DNA of 64,000 nt from Shimia sp965227725. GTDB taxonomy: Bacteria; Pseudomonadota; Alphaproteobacteria; Rhodobacterales; Rhodobacteraceae. The stretch lies in contig NZ_CBDDGH010000004.1 of the NCBI RefSeq assembly GCF_965227725.1, positions 372,001 to 436,000 of the forward strand, read 5' to 3'. Positions 17,807 through 25,151 of this stretch are shown piece after piece (the stretch's first letter is position 1; every line of letters begins with the position of its first letter). The notes beneath the pieces are model-generated. The model worked only from the letters and a program-made list of their open reading frames with translations, was not told the origin of the DNA and searched no databases. Made by a program: the position numbers and the translations under genes.

Positions 17807-17867
17807 GTGGCTTCAGCGCATGATGTCGATGACCGCAACCCACCACAACACCAAAAAGGAACGTCCC

Positions 17868-18446
17868 ATGTGGCCCGCTCCCGTCACACTCAAAGGCATC
17901 CACGCCAACCTTGTGCCTCTCTCGCCTGATCATGCGGCCGATTTGGCCGATGCATCTGCCGATGGCGATCTACACAACCTTTGGTACACGACCGTTCCTG
18001 CCCCCGAGGGCGTTCCGGCCGAAATCACCCGTCGCTTGGCACAACCCAATATGACGCCCTTCGCGATTCTTGATACCGCAGAACGCGCCATCGGCATGAC
18101 CACCTATATGAACACCGATCCCGCCAACCGCCGCGTCGAAATCGGATCCACATGGTACCGCAAATCAGCCCAGCGCTCGCCAATCAACACCGAGTGCAAA
18201 CTCTTGATGTTGCGCCATGCGTTTGAAGATCTATTTTGTATCGCTGTGGAGTTCCGTACCCACTTCATGAACCACCAATCGCGTAACGCGATCGAGCGGC
18301 TAGGCGCAAAACTCGACGGTGTACTGCGGAATCATTCACTCATGGCGAACGGTACCCTGCGCGACACGGCGGTCTATTCGATTTGCCAACACGAATGGCC
18401 TGCAGTCCGCGCAAATCTGGAACATAAGCTAAGCCAAAACCGCTGA
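17868..18446 (+). CDS. GNAT family N-acetyltransferase (RimJ/RimL-like)
   Basis: 192 residues from the ATG at 17868, preceded by AAAAAGGA. The RimJ/RimL-type GNAT pattern is visible: an N-terminal LVPLSPDHAADLADAS, the middle IGMTTYMNTDPANRRVEIGSTWY and the late segment FRTHFMNHQSRNAIERLGAK, which holds the N.QSRNAIERLGAKLDG acetyl-CoA-binding helix. It would transfer an acetyl group to a protein N-terminus or small amine. It lies inside the taurine block between tpa and tauR, but nothing links its chemistry to taurine. It may be a passenger or act on a pathway amine. Confidence 0.9.
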   Translation: MWPAPVTLKGIHANLVPLSPDHAADLADASADGDLHNLWYTTVPAPEGVPAEITRRLAQPNMTPFAILDTAERAIGMTTYMNTDPANRRVEIGSTWYRKSAQRSPINTECKLLMLRHAFEDLFCIAVEFRTHFMNHQSRNAIERLGAKLDGVLRNHSLMANGTLRDTAVYSICQHEWPAVRANLEHKLSQNR

Positions 18447-18471
18447 TTTGATCAGCATCTACCAGGAATGG

Positions 18472-18504
18472 AGAAAGTCCAGTTTGCAACCCATATAAGT
18501 CCAG
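18472..18504 (-). promoter_or_regulatory. Probable TauR operator at the tauR promoter
   Basis: Read on the minus strand there are two copies, CTGGACTTATA (18504-18494) and CTGGACTTTCT (18482-18472), 22 bp apart. They match the TauR box type and overlap the likely tauR promoter, which fits autorepression. Confidence 0.65.
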
Positions 18505-18510
18505 TATAGC
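18484..18510 (+). promoter_or_regulatory. Probable tauR promoter giving a leaderless mRNA
   Basis: TTGCAA (18484-18489) and TATAGC (18505-18510) have 15 bp spacing. The -10-like element ends 8 bp before the ATG at 18519, and no Shine-Dalgarno sequence is present. Transcription would start at or next to the start codon. Confidence 0.4.
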
Positions 18511-18518
18511 GTTCCTGC

Positions 18519-19979
18519 ATGGCAATATCGGTTGAAACCTTTTTTCTCTCCCCCGGCTTTCAGGGCACGCTTCAGGCACAGATCCAGCAGCTGATCGCCG
18601 AAGGCATCCTATCGGGCCGCTTCCGTCGTGGAGAAAAGCTTCCCTCTTCCCGCAAACTCGCGAGCCATCTGGGTGTGAGCCGGATCACGGTAACGCTTGC
18701 TTACACCGAACTTCTTGCCAACGACTACCTGTCCTCACGTGGGCGTTCGGGATACTATGTCTCTGAAAATGCGCCTGTTCCGCCAAGTTTCTCGCCCCCA
18801 AAACGAAGCGAGGACCGCATTGACTGGACCCGCGCTCTGGGGCGCCGCTACACTGGCGGTGACACCCCGGACAAACCGAAAGACTGGGCCAATTACCGCT
18901 ACCCGTTTGTTTATGGTCAAACCGATCCAAGTCTCTTTGACCACGCCAACTGGCGCCTATGCGCACTCCAGGCTTTGGGCCAAAAGGACTTCACCGCGCT
19001 CACGTCTGACTACTACGATCAAGACGATCCGGAACTGGTCGAATTCATCGCCCGCAATACACTCCCCCGTCGTGGTATTATCGCGCGCCCTGAAGAGATT
19101 CTCATCACTCTTGGCGCTCAAAACGCCCTGTGGATCGCCGCGCAAATCCTGCTGACCCAGCGCCGTATGGCCGCAATTGAAAACCCCTGCTACCACGCTC
19201 TGCGCGACATTCTAAATCAGTCCCGCTGCCATGTGGCCCCGATCAATGTCGACAAAGACGGGCTGGATCCAAGCCTGATTCCGGTCGAGGCGGACGTGAT
19301 TTTCACCACGCCGAGCCACCAATGCCCGACCACCGCCACGATGCCTATGCCCCGCCGCCACGCGCTCTTGGAGCGCGCTCGCGAAATCGACGCGCTGGTG
19401 GTGGAAGACGACTATGAGTTCGAAATGTCGTTCTTGGATGCCCCTTCTCCTGCCCTGAAATCGCTCGATACAGAAGGACGGGTGATCTACGTTGGCAGCT
19501 TCTCAAAATCACTCTTCCCCGGTTTGCGTCTTGGCTATCTTGTGGGCAGCGAAGCCTTCATTCGAGAGGCACGCGCCCTACGCGCCTCTGTTCTGCGGCA
19601 TCCTCCGGGCCACATTCAGCGCACGGCAGCTTACTTTCTTTCTCTCGGCCATTACGATGCTTTGATCCGCCGCATTCGCGAGGCTTTAAAGGCCCGTCGC
19701 GCAGTGATGCAGAAGGCGATCACGCAATCTGGCTTGGATGTTGCGGGTCAAGGCGCATTCGGAGGCTCAAGTTTTTGGATGCAGACGAAAGGCCACATCG
19801 ATACAGAAATTTTCGCCCAAAAGATGCAAAATGACGGCGTTTTGATCGAACCCGGCGCCTCCTTTTTCTCAGGCGCGGACATCCCGCGGAATTTTTATCG
19901 CCTAGGATACTCTTCCATTCCGTCCGAGCGCATCCCTGAAGGCGTGGCCCGCATTGCCAAGGCTCTGAACGCCCTCTAA
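18519..19979 (+). CDS. tauR: MocR/GabR-type transcriptional regulator TauR
   Basis: 486 residues in two parts. Residues 1-75 are a GntR-type winged helix (QIQQLIAEGILSGRFRRGEK, then SRITVTLAYTELLANDYLSS). After a linker, residues about 115-486 form an aminotransferase-like domain that binds PLP, with Lys330 in VGSFSKSLFPGLRLGY and Asp in VVEDDYEFEM. In Rhodobacter TauR activates taurine genes and responds to taurine via PLP; that is known of the family. Here matching tandem boxes lie before tauR, xsc and the tauA/tpa gap. The ATG at 18519 lacks a ribosome site and seems leaderless. It sits between the uptake and the degradation genes. Confidence 0.94.
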   Translation: MAISVETFFLSPGFQGTLQAQIQQLIAEGILSGRFRRGEKLPSSRKLASHLGVSRITVTLAYTELLANDYLSSRGRSGYYVSENAPVPPSFSPPKRSEDRIDWTRALGRRYTGGDTPDKPKDWANYRYPFVYGQTDPSLFDHANWRLCALQALGQKDFTALTSDYYDQDDPELVEFIARNTLPRRGIIARPEEILITLGAQNALWIAAQILLTQRRMAAIENPCYHALRDILNQSRCHVAPINVDKDGLDPSLIPVEADVIFTTPSHQCPTTATMPMPRRHALLERAREIDALVVEDDYEFEMSFLDAPSPALKSLDTEGRVIYVGSFSKSLFPGLRLGYLVGSEAFIREARALRASVLRHPPGHIQRTAAYFLSLGHYDALIRRIREALKARRAVMQKAITQSGLDVAGQGAFGGSSFWMQTKGHIDTEIFAQKMQNDGVLIEPGASFFSGADIPRNFYRLGYSSIPSERIPEGVARIAKALNAL

Positions 19980-19980
19980 T

Positions 19981-20014
19981 CTGGCGCTATCCCGGGCACA
20001 TGTCTGGCCCTAAC
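19981..20014 (+). promoter_or_regulatory. Probable TauR operator for xsc
   Basis: CTGGCGCTATC at 19981 and CTGGCCCTAAC at 20004 stand in tandem with 23 bp spacing, starting two bases after the tauR stop and 114 bp before xsc. Spacing and CTGG core match the other two sites. Confidence 0.6.
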
Positions 20015-20094
20015 GCCGACACGCACCAAACCGTAGTTTCTTTCCAAAACGATCGCCCAAAACCTCCGTTCCGGGCGCAATAGGAGTTTGCTTC

Positions 20095-21876
20095 ATGAAA
20101 ATGACAACCGAAGAAGCCTTTGTAAAAGTGCTTCAAAAACACGGCATCGAACACGCCTTCGGGATCATCGGCTCCGCGATGATGCCGATCTCTGATCTGT
20201 TCCCTAAGGCAGGGATCATGTTCTGGGACTGCGCGCATGAAGGCTCCGCGGGTATGATGAGCGATGGCTACACCCGCGCTACCGGCAAAATGTCCATGAT
20301 GATTGCGCAGAACGGCCCAGGCATCACCAACTTTGTGACCGCCGTGAAAACCGCCTACTGGAACCACACCCCACTACTGTTGGTGACCCCGCAAGCCGCA
20401 AACAAAACCATCGGTCAGGGTGGCTTCCAGGAAGTGGAGCAGATGGCTCTCTTCAAAGACATGGTTGCCTATCAGGAAGAAGTGCGTGATCCCTCCCGTG
20501 TAGCCGAGGTGCTTACCCGTGTGATCAGCCAAGCCAAGCGCCTCTGTGGCCCCGCGCAGCTCAACATCCCACGCGACTTCTGGACTCAGGTGATCGACAT
20601 CGACATCCCTGGTCCGATCGAATTCGAAGCTTCTTCTGGCGGAACGTCCTCTGTGGCAGACGCCGCTGCATTGCTTTCATCGGCAAAGAACCCTGTGATC
20701 CTGAACGGCGCGGGTGTGGTGCTGTCTGACGGCGGCATCCCGGCCTCCATGAAGCTCGCTGAAAAACTCGACGCCCCAGTTTGCGTTGGCTACCAGCACA
20801 ACGACGCTTTCCCCGGCTCCCACCCGCTTTTTGCAGGCCCGCTGGGCTACAACGGCTCCAAAGCGGCCATGGAGTTGATCAAAGACGCCGACGTTGTTCT
20901 GGCGCTTGGCACACGTCTGAACCCCTTCTCCACCCTGCCCGGCTACGGCATGGAATACTGGCCAGCCGACGCCAAAATCATTCAAGTGGACATCAACCCC
21001 AATCGCATCGGCCTCACCAAGAAGGTCTCCGTGGGCATCGTTGGGGACGCTGCCAAAGTCGCCACCGGCATTCTGGAGCAATTGGCAGACACAGCAGGTG
21101 ACGACGGTCGCGACGCACGCAAGAGCCACATCTCCAAGACCAAATCTGCATGGGCCCAACAGCTTTCCTCCATGGATCACGAAGATGACGATCCGGGCAC
21201 CACATGGAACGAACGCGCCCGCGCAGACAAACCGGACTGGATGAGTCCGCGCATGGCATGGCGCGCGATCCAATCCGCGCTGCCTCGCGAAGCGATCATC
21301 AGCTCCGACATCGGCAACAACTGCGCCATCGGCAACGCCTACCCGGACTTTGATCAGGGCCGCAAATACCTCGCACCCGGTCTCTTTGGCCCCTGCGGCT
21401 ACGGTCTGCCCGCCATCGTTGGCGCAAAAATCGGCCAGCCAGATGTGCCTGTTGTGGGCTTTGCAGGTGACGGTGCTTTCGGCATCGCAGTAAACGAGCT
21501 CACAGCCATCGGCCGTGGCGAATGGCCTCCGGTCACCCAGATCGTTTTCCGCAACTACCAGTGGGGCGCGGAAAAACGGAACTCCACGCTTTGGTTTGAT
21601 GACAACTTTGTTGGCACGGAACTCGACACACAGGTGTCCTACGCGGGCATCGCCCAAGCCTGCGGCCTGCAAGGGGTTGTGGCCCGCACCATGGACGAGC
21701 TGACCGCTGCGCTGAACAAAGCCATCGACGATCAGATGAACCATGGCAAAACCACGCTGATTGAAGCCATGATCAACCAAGAACTGGGCGAGCCCTTCCG
21801 CCGCGACGCAATGAAAAAGCCAGTTTCTGTGGCGGGCATCGACCCAGCGGACATGGTTCCGCAGAAAGCGAGCTGA
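20095..21876 (+). CDS. xsc: Sulfoacetaldehyde acetyltransferase
   Basis: 593 residues. Thiamine-diphosphate enzyme that cleaves sulfoacetaldehyde with phosphate to acetyl phosphate and sulfite, the desulfonation step of taurine breakdown. Three-domain acetolactate-synthase fold: N-terminal domain with the activating Glu in FWDCAHEGSAGMMSDG (about 45-60), middle domain (about 190-330) and the ThDP/Mg domain with GFAGDGAFGIAVNELTAIG (near 460) and a following N..W pattern (RNYQWGAEKRN). AGGAG precedes the ATG. ackA follows after 4 bp, so acetyl phosphate is passed on directly. A tandem TauR-like site lies upstream. Confidence 0.97.
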   Translation: MKMTTEEAFVKVLQKHGIEHAFGIIGSAMMPISDLFPKAGIMFWDCAHEGSAGMMSDGYTRATGKMSMMIAQNGPGITNFVTAVKTAYWNHTPLLLVTPQAANKTIGQGGFQEVEQMALFKDMVAYQEEVRDPSRVAEVLTRVISQAKRLCGPAQLNIPRDFWTQVIDIDIPGPIEFEASSGGTSSVADAAALLSSAKNPVILNGAGVVLSDGGIPASMKLAEKLDAPVCVGYQHNDAFPGSHPLFAGPLGYNGSKAAMELIKDADVVLALGTRLNPFSTLPGYGMEYWPADAKIIQVDINPNRIGLTKKVSVGIVGDAAKVATGILEQLADTAGDDGRDARKSHISKTKSAWAQQLSSMDHEDDDPGTTWNERARADKPDWMSPRMAWRAIQSALPREAIISSDIGNNCAIGNAYPDFDQGRKYLAPGLFGPCGYGLPAIVGAKIGQPDVPVVGFAGDGAFGIAVNELTAIGRGEWPPVTQIVFRNYQWGAEKRNSTLWFDDNFVGTELDTQVSYAGIAQACGLQGVVARTMDELTAALNKAIDDQMNHGKTTLIEAMINQELGEPFRRDAMKKPVSVAGIDPADMVPQKAS

Positions 21877-21880
21877 TCAT

Positions 21881-23041
21881 ATGGCACGGCCCGGCATCAC
21901 AAGCCCCGTTCTGGTGCTCAACGCCGGGTCATCCTCTATCAAATTTGCCGTCTTTGATGGTGAGTTGAATGAGCGCATCACAGGCATCGCCGAGGGTATC
22001 GGCGGTGCCTCTTCTTTGACCATCGCCGGGAAATCCCGCGATTTGCCTTTCATCGATCACCGCGCCGCTTTGCAAGCGGTCTTGGAAGCTCTGAAAGCGC
22101 AAGGCGTGGCCGTCACCGACCTCCGCGCGGCTGCCCACCGCGTCGTGCATGGCGGGCGCAAACTGACTGCACCGGTCAAGATAAATGCCGAAGTGCGCGC
22201 CGAAATCGCCTCCTGTACGCCGCTTGCTCCGCTACACAACCCGCACAACCTCGCCGCCGTGGACACGCTGGCCGAAATCGCGCCAGAGCTGCCGCAATAC
22301 GCGAGCTTTGATACCTCTTTTCATGCAACCAATCCCGACGCCGCAACCCGCTATGCCATTCCACGCATGATGGAGACCAAAGGCATCCGCCGCTATGGTT
22401 TCCACGGCCTCAGCTACGCCTCCTTGGTGCAAAACCTGCCGCAGATTTCTGGCGAAAAATTGCCCTCTCGTCTGTTGGCTTTCCACCTCGGCAATGGGGC
22501 CTCGCTTTGCGCCATCAAAAACGGTCAATCCATTGCCACAACCATGGGTTACTCACCGCTTGATGGCCTGACTATGGGCACACGCTCTGGCGGGATCGAC
22601 GCGAATGCGGTTTTGCGTCTGGTAGAGGAAAACGGGCTGGAGCGGACCAAAGCGATCCTCAATCATGAAAGTGGCCTTCTGGGGCTATCTGGCGGAAAAT
22701 CAGACATGCGCAACCTGATGGTGGACCCATCTGCCGACAGCGCCTTTGCCATCGAACATTTCTGCTATTGGTCGGTGCGCCATGCCGGGTCACTGATTGC
22801 TGCTATGGAAGGGCTCGACGCCATCGCCTTCACCGGCGGCATTGGTGAAAATGCCGTGGGCGTACGCGCCCGTATCTTACGGTCGCTGGAATGGGCTGGG
22901 GCCCGCATGAACCCAGATGCCAATCACGCACGCAAGCCTAGACTACACGCAGAAACCTCCAAAATCGCGATCTGGGTGATCCCTGCGCAAGAAGAGCGCA
23001 TGATTGCAATGGATGCGATCTCCCTGATGGAGGCCGCATGA
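21881..23041 (+). CDS. ackA: Acetate kinase
   Basis: 386 residues. It interconverts acetyl phosphate plus ADP and acetate plus ATP in the cytoplasm. ASKHA-fold marks: VLNAGSSSIKFAVF (phosphate 1), AHRVVHGG, the arginine/histidine stretch RRYGFHGLSY, LAFHLGNGASLCAI and AFTGGIGENA near the end. The ATG lies 4 bp after the xsc stop; GAGCTGATC is a poor ribosome site, so translation is probably coupled. In this locus it can conserve energy from the acetyl phosphate made by Xsc. The gene meets pta head-on, with 7 bp between the stops. Confidence 0.96.
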   Translation: MARPGITSPVLVLNAGSSSIKFAVFDGELNERITGIAEGIGGASSLTIAGKSRDLPFIDHRAALQAVLEALKAQGVAVTDLRAAAHRVVHGGRKLTAPVKINAEVRAEIASCTPLAPLHNPHNLAAVDTLAEIAPELPQYASFDTSFHATNPDAATRYAIPRMMETKGIRRYGFHGLSYASLVQNLPQISGEKLPSRLLAFHLGNGASLCAIKNGQSIATTMGYSPLDGLTMGTRSGGIDANAVLRLVEENGLERTKAILNHESGLLGLSGGKSDMRNLMVDPSADSAFAIEHFCYWSVRHAGSLIAAMEGLDAIAFTGGIGENAVGVRARILRSLEWAGARMNPDANHARKPRLHAETSKIAIWVIPAQEERMIAMDAISLMEAA

Positions 23042-23048
23042 TCTCTTT

Positions 23049-23900
23049 TCAACCAAGAGCGAGCGACACCGCCGTCGCATCCACGATGTCTTGCACTGTT
23101 GCGCCCCGGCTGAGGTCACAGACCGGCTTGCGGAAGCCTTGGAGAATGGGCCCCAGCGCCTGCGCACCGGCCAATTCCTGTGCCAGCTTGTATGCAATAT
23201 TGCCCGAGTCCAGCGACGGGAAGACCAGCACATTGGCATCCCCAGCACCCAAACCTTTCATCTCCGCCACACGTGGATTGAGTGCTGCATCGCCTTGCAC
23301 TGGGCCAACAAAACCGGTTGCCTCCGCCACTGCGCGCACCTTGTCGACACTTGGCCCTGCGCCAGACGCGCCGGTGGAAAACGACAAGAGCGCAACACGC
23401 GCATCCCCCAAAAGCGCGGCCCCGCTGCGCTCTGACGCGCGCGCAATCGCTGCCAAAGCCTCTGCATCCGGATCAACGTTCAAACCGCAATCGGCAAATA
23501 TTACCTCACGCCCGTCCGGGAAGCGCATCAGGAAAAACGAGCTTGCCACCGATACACCCTCGGCCAAGCCAATTCCGATACTGGCAGCCTCGATGACTTT
23601 CTTGGTGGAAGCCACTGCGCCGGCCACCATCGCATCTGCTTCACCGACAGCCACCATGGCTGCCGCGCGGTACAGCGGTCGGCTAAGCATACGTCGTGCC
23701 ACAGCTTCTTTCAGCCCTCGAGCCTCCACCAGCGCAGCAACATACGCCTCCGTATCTTCGCCCAGCGCCACAGGCTCGCAAATCCCGTCAGCCCTCAGCC
23801 GTTCTGCCGCTTGCGCAATCCGGTCGTCTTCCATTTCGGGCATCACAACCCGTGCGCCGCGCGCTTGCGCGCGGCCGATGGCGGTCTCAAGTGCTGACAT
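23049..23900 (-). CDS. pta: Phosphate acetyltransferase (compact form)
   Basis: 283 residues. It transfers the acetyl group of acetyl phosphate to CoA. It contains only the catalytic PTA/PTB domain, shorter than the 320-340 residues usual for single-domain Pta. The active-site Ser and Arg are present in CDLSRGATVQDIVD near residue 265, as are AMVAGAVASTKKVI and VFPSLDSGNIAYKL. The minus-strand start at 23900 has GGGGAGGTACG before it. It is unusual that pta runs opposite to xsc and ackA: it must have its own promoter, which has to lie in or beyond the start of the citrate synthase gene, only 36 bp away. Confidence 0.9.
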   Translation of the reverse strand: MSALETAIGRAQARGARVVMPEMEDDRIAQAAERLRADGICEPVALGEDTEAYVAALVEARGLKEAVARRMLSRPLYRAAAMVAVGEADAMVAGAVASTKKVIEAASIGIGLAEGVSVASSFFLMRFPDGREVIFADCGLNVDPDAEALAAIARASERSGAALLGDARVALLSFSTGASGAGPSVDKVRAVAEATGFVGPVQGDAALNPRVAEMKGLGAGDANVLVFPSLDSGNIAYKLAQELAGAQALGPILQGFRKPVCDLSRGATVQDIVDATAVSLALG

Positions 23901-23936
23901 CGTACCTCCCCAATTTTCGCGACTAAGGAGCCACCC
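23901..23936. promoter_or_regulatory. 36-bp gap holding two back-to-back ribosome sites
   Basis: The divergent pta and citrate synthase genes are separated by 36 bp, filled by GGGGAGG for pta (minus) and AAGGAG for citrate synthase (plus). No room remains for separate promoters, so at least one transcript must begin inside the opposite gene. Confidence 0.6.
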
Positions 23937-25070
23937 GTGACAGAGAACGTCAAGATCAACCGCGGCCTAAAAGGCATTTACTTCGAACGCTCCGGCGTCA
24001 GCCACATCGATGGCGCCAAAGGCGAACTCTCCTATCGCGGTTATTCGATCCACGACCTCGCCACGCAATCCACCTTTGAAGAAGTCTGCTATTTGCTGAT
24101 CCACAGCGAGCTGCCGACGGAGGCTGAGCTTGCCGATTTTGACGCAACCCTGAAAGCTGCTCGCGAACTGCCCGATCAGATCTATGACATCATCCGCGCC
24201 ACTAAAGACGGCCATCCCATGGACGTACTGCGCACCGCTGTCTCAGCCCTCGCCGCTCTGGAAAGCGACAGCCAGAACGTTGGGGAAGAGGCTTTCCTCG
24301 CCAATGGCCTGCGCCTCACCTCTCAGGTGCCGATGATCATCGCCGCACATGAAAACATCCGCAACGGCCGCGATCCCGTACCTGCGGACAAAACCCTTTC
24401 CCATGCCGCCAACTGGCTCTGGATGCTGAAAGGTGAGAAGCCCTCCGAGGACGCCGCCAAACTGGCTGACGTCGATTTCATCCTGCACGCAGAACATGGC
24501 GCCAACGCCTCTTCTTTTGCGGCCCGTGTCACCATCGGCACCGACACAAATCTGCACGGCGGCATCGTCACCGCGCTGTCCACCCTTGCTGGCCCCGCCC
24601 ACGGCGGCGCGGCAGAAGACGTGATGAAAATGGTGCAGGAAATTGGCACACCCGATAACGCCGCCGCCTACGTCAAAGAGAAGCGCAAGAATCGCGAGGC
24701 CGTGACCGGCTTTGGCCACCGCGTCTACCGCGCCGAAGACCCCCGCGCCCGCCACATGCGCGACGGCGTGAAAAAGCTCGGCGAAGAGATGGGCGCGCCA
24801 GAATGGTACGAAATTCTGCAAGGCGTTGTGGAGGCGATGAAGCCCTACGCCCGCCACGGCCTGAACGTGAATGTCGATTTCTACTCCGGCGTGATCTACC
24901 AGCTGCACGGCATCCCGATGGATCTCTACGTGCCGATCTTCGCCATCGGCCGCATGCCTGGTTGGATCATCCAATGCATGGACCAGCAAGAGAGCAACAT
25001 CCTGATCCGCCCGCTCACGCTTTACAACGGCCCAGAGATGCGCCCCTACACGCCCATGAGTGCGCGATAA
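23937..25070 (+). CDS. Citrate synthase (PrpC/CitZ-type, 377 aa)
   Basis: 377 residues from a GTG preceded by TAAGGAG. It condenses acetyl-CoA (or propionyl-CoA) with oxaloacetate. Active-site segments: the first His in LHAEHGANASSF, the second in GFGHRVYRAEDPRARHM and the Asp/Arg region NVNVDFYSGVIYQLHGIP. The length and TLYNGPEMR-type ending fit the short, non-hexameric class that includes 2-methylcitrate synthases, so the substrate is not certain. Its place between pta and soeABC suggests it directs taurine-derived acetyl-CoA into the TCA cycle. A main hexameric gltA may exist elsewhere. Confidence 0.93.
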   Translation: MTENVKINRGLKGIYFERSGVSHIDGAKGELSYRGYSIHDLATQSTFEEVCYLLIHSELPTEAELADFDATLKAARELPDQIYDIIRATKDGHPMDVLRTAVSALAALESDSQNVGEEAFLANGLRLTSQVPMIIAAHENIRNGRDPVPADKTLSHAANWLWMLKGEKPSEDAAKLADVDFILHAEHGANASSFAARVTIGTDTNLHGGIVTALSTLAGPAHGGAAEDVMKMVQEIGTPDNAAAYVKEKRKNREAVTGFGHRVYRAEDPRARHMRDGVKKLGEEMGAPEWYEILQGVVEAMKPYARHGLNVNVDFYSGVIYQLHGIPMDLYVPIFAIGRMPGWIIQCMDQQESNILIRPLTLYNGPEMRPYTPMSAR

Positions 25071-25086
25071 ATTTCGCACCCACCCC

Positions 25087-25113
25087 CTTGCGCGGGAAAT
25101 TTTTCCCGCCAAG
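25087..25113 (+). terminator. Hairpin after the citrate synthase gene
   Basis: CTTG.GCGGGAAA and TTTCCCGC.CAAG pair with one bulged base around the stop-to-soeA gap. No T-run follows, so it is a weak terminator or an mRNA stabiliser ahead of soeA. Confidence 0.5.
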
Positions 25114-25151
25114 GATAGACTGCCCGGAATACTCTGACCGAAAGACACCGC

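Noticed and set aside
16164..17933. 589-residue open frame opposite tpa
   Set aside because: Antisense shadow of a clear aminotransferase gene; biased composition and no motif.
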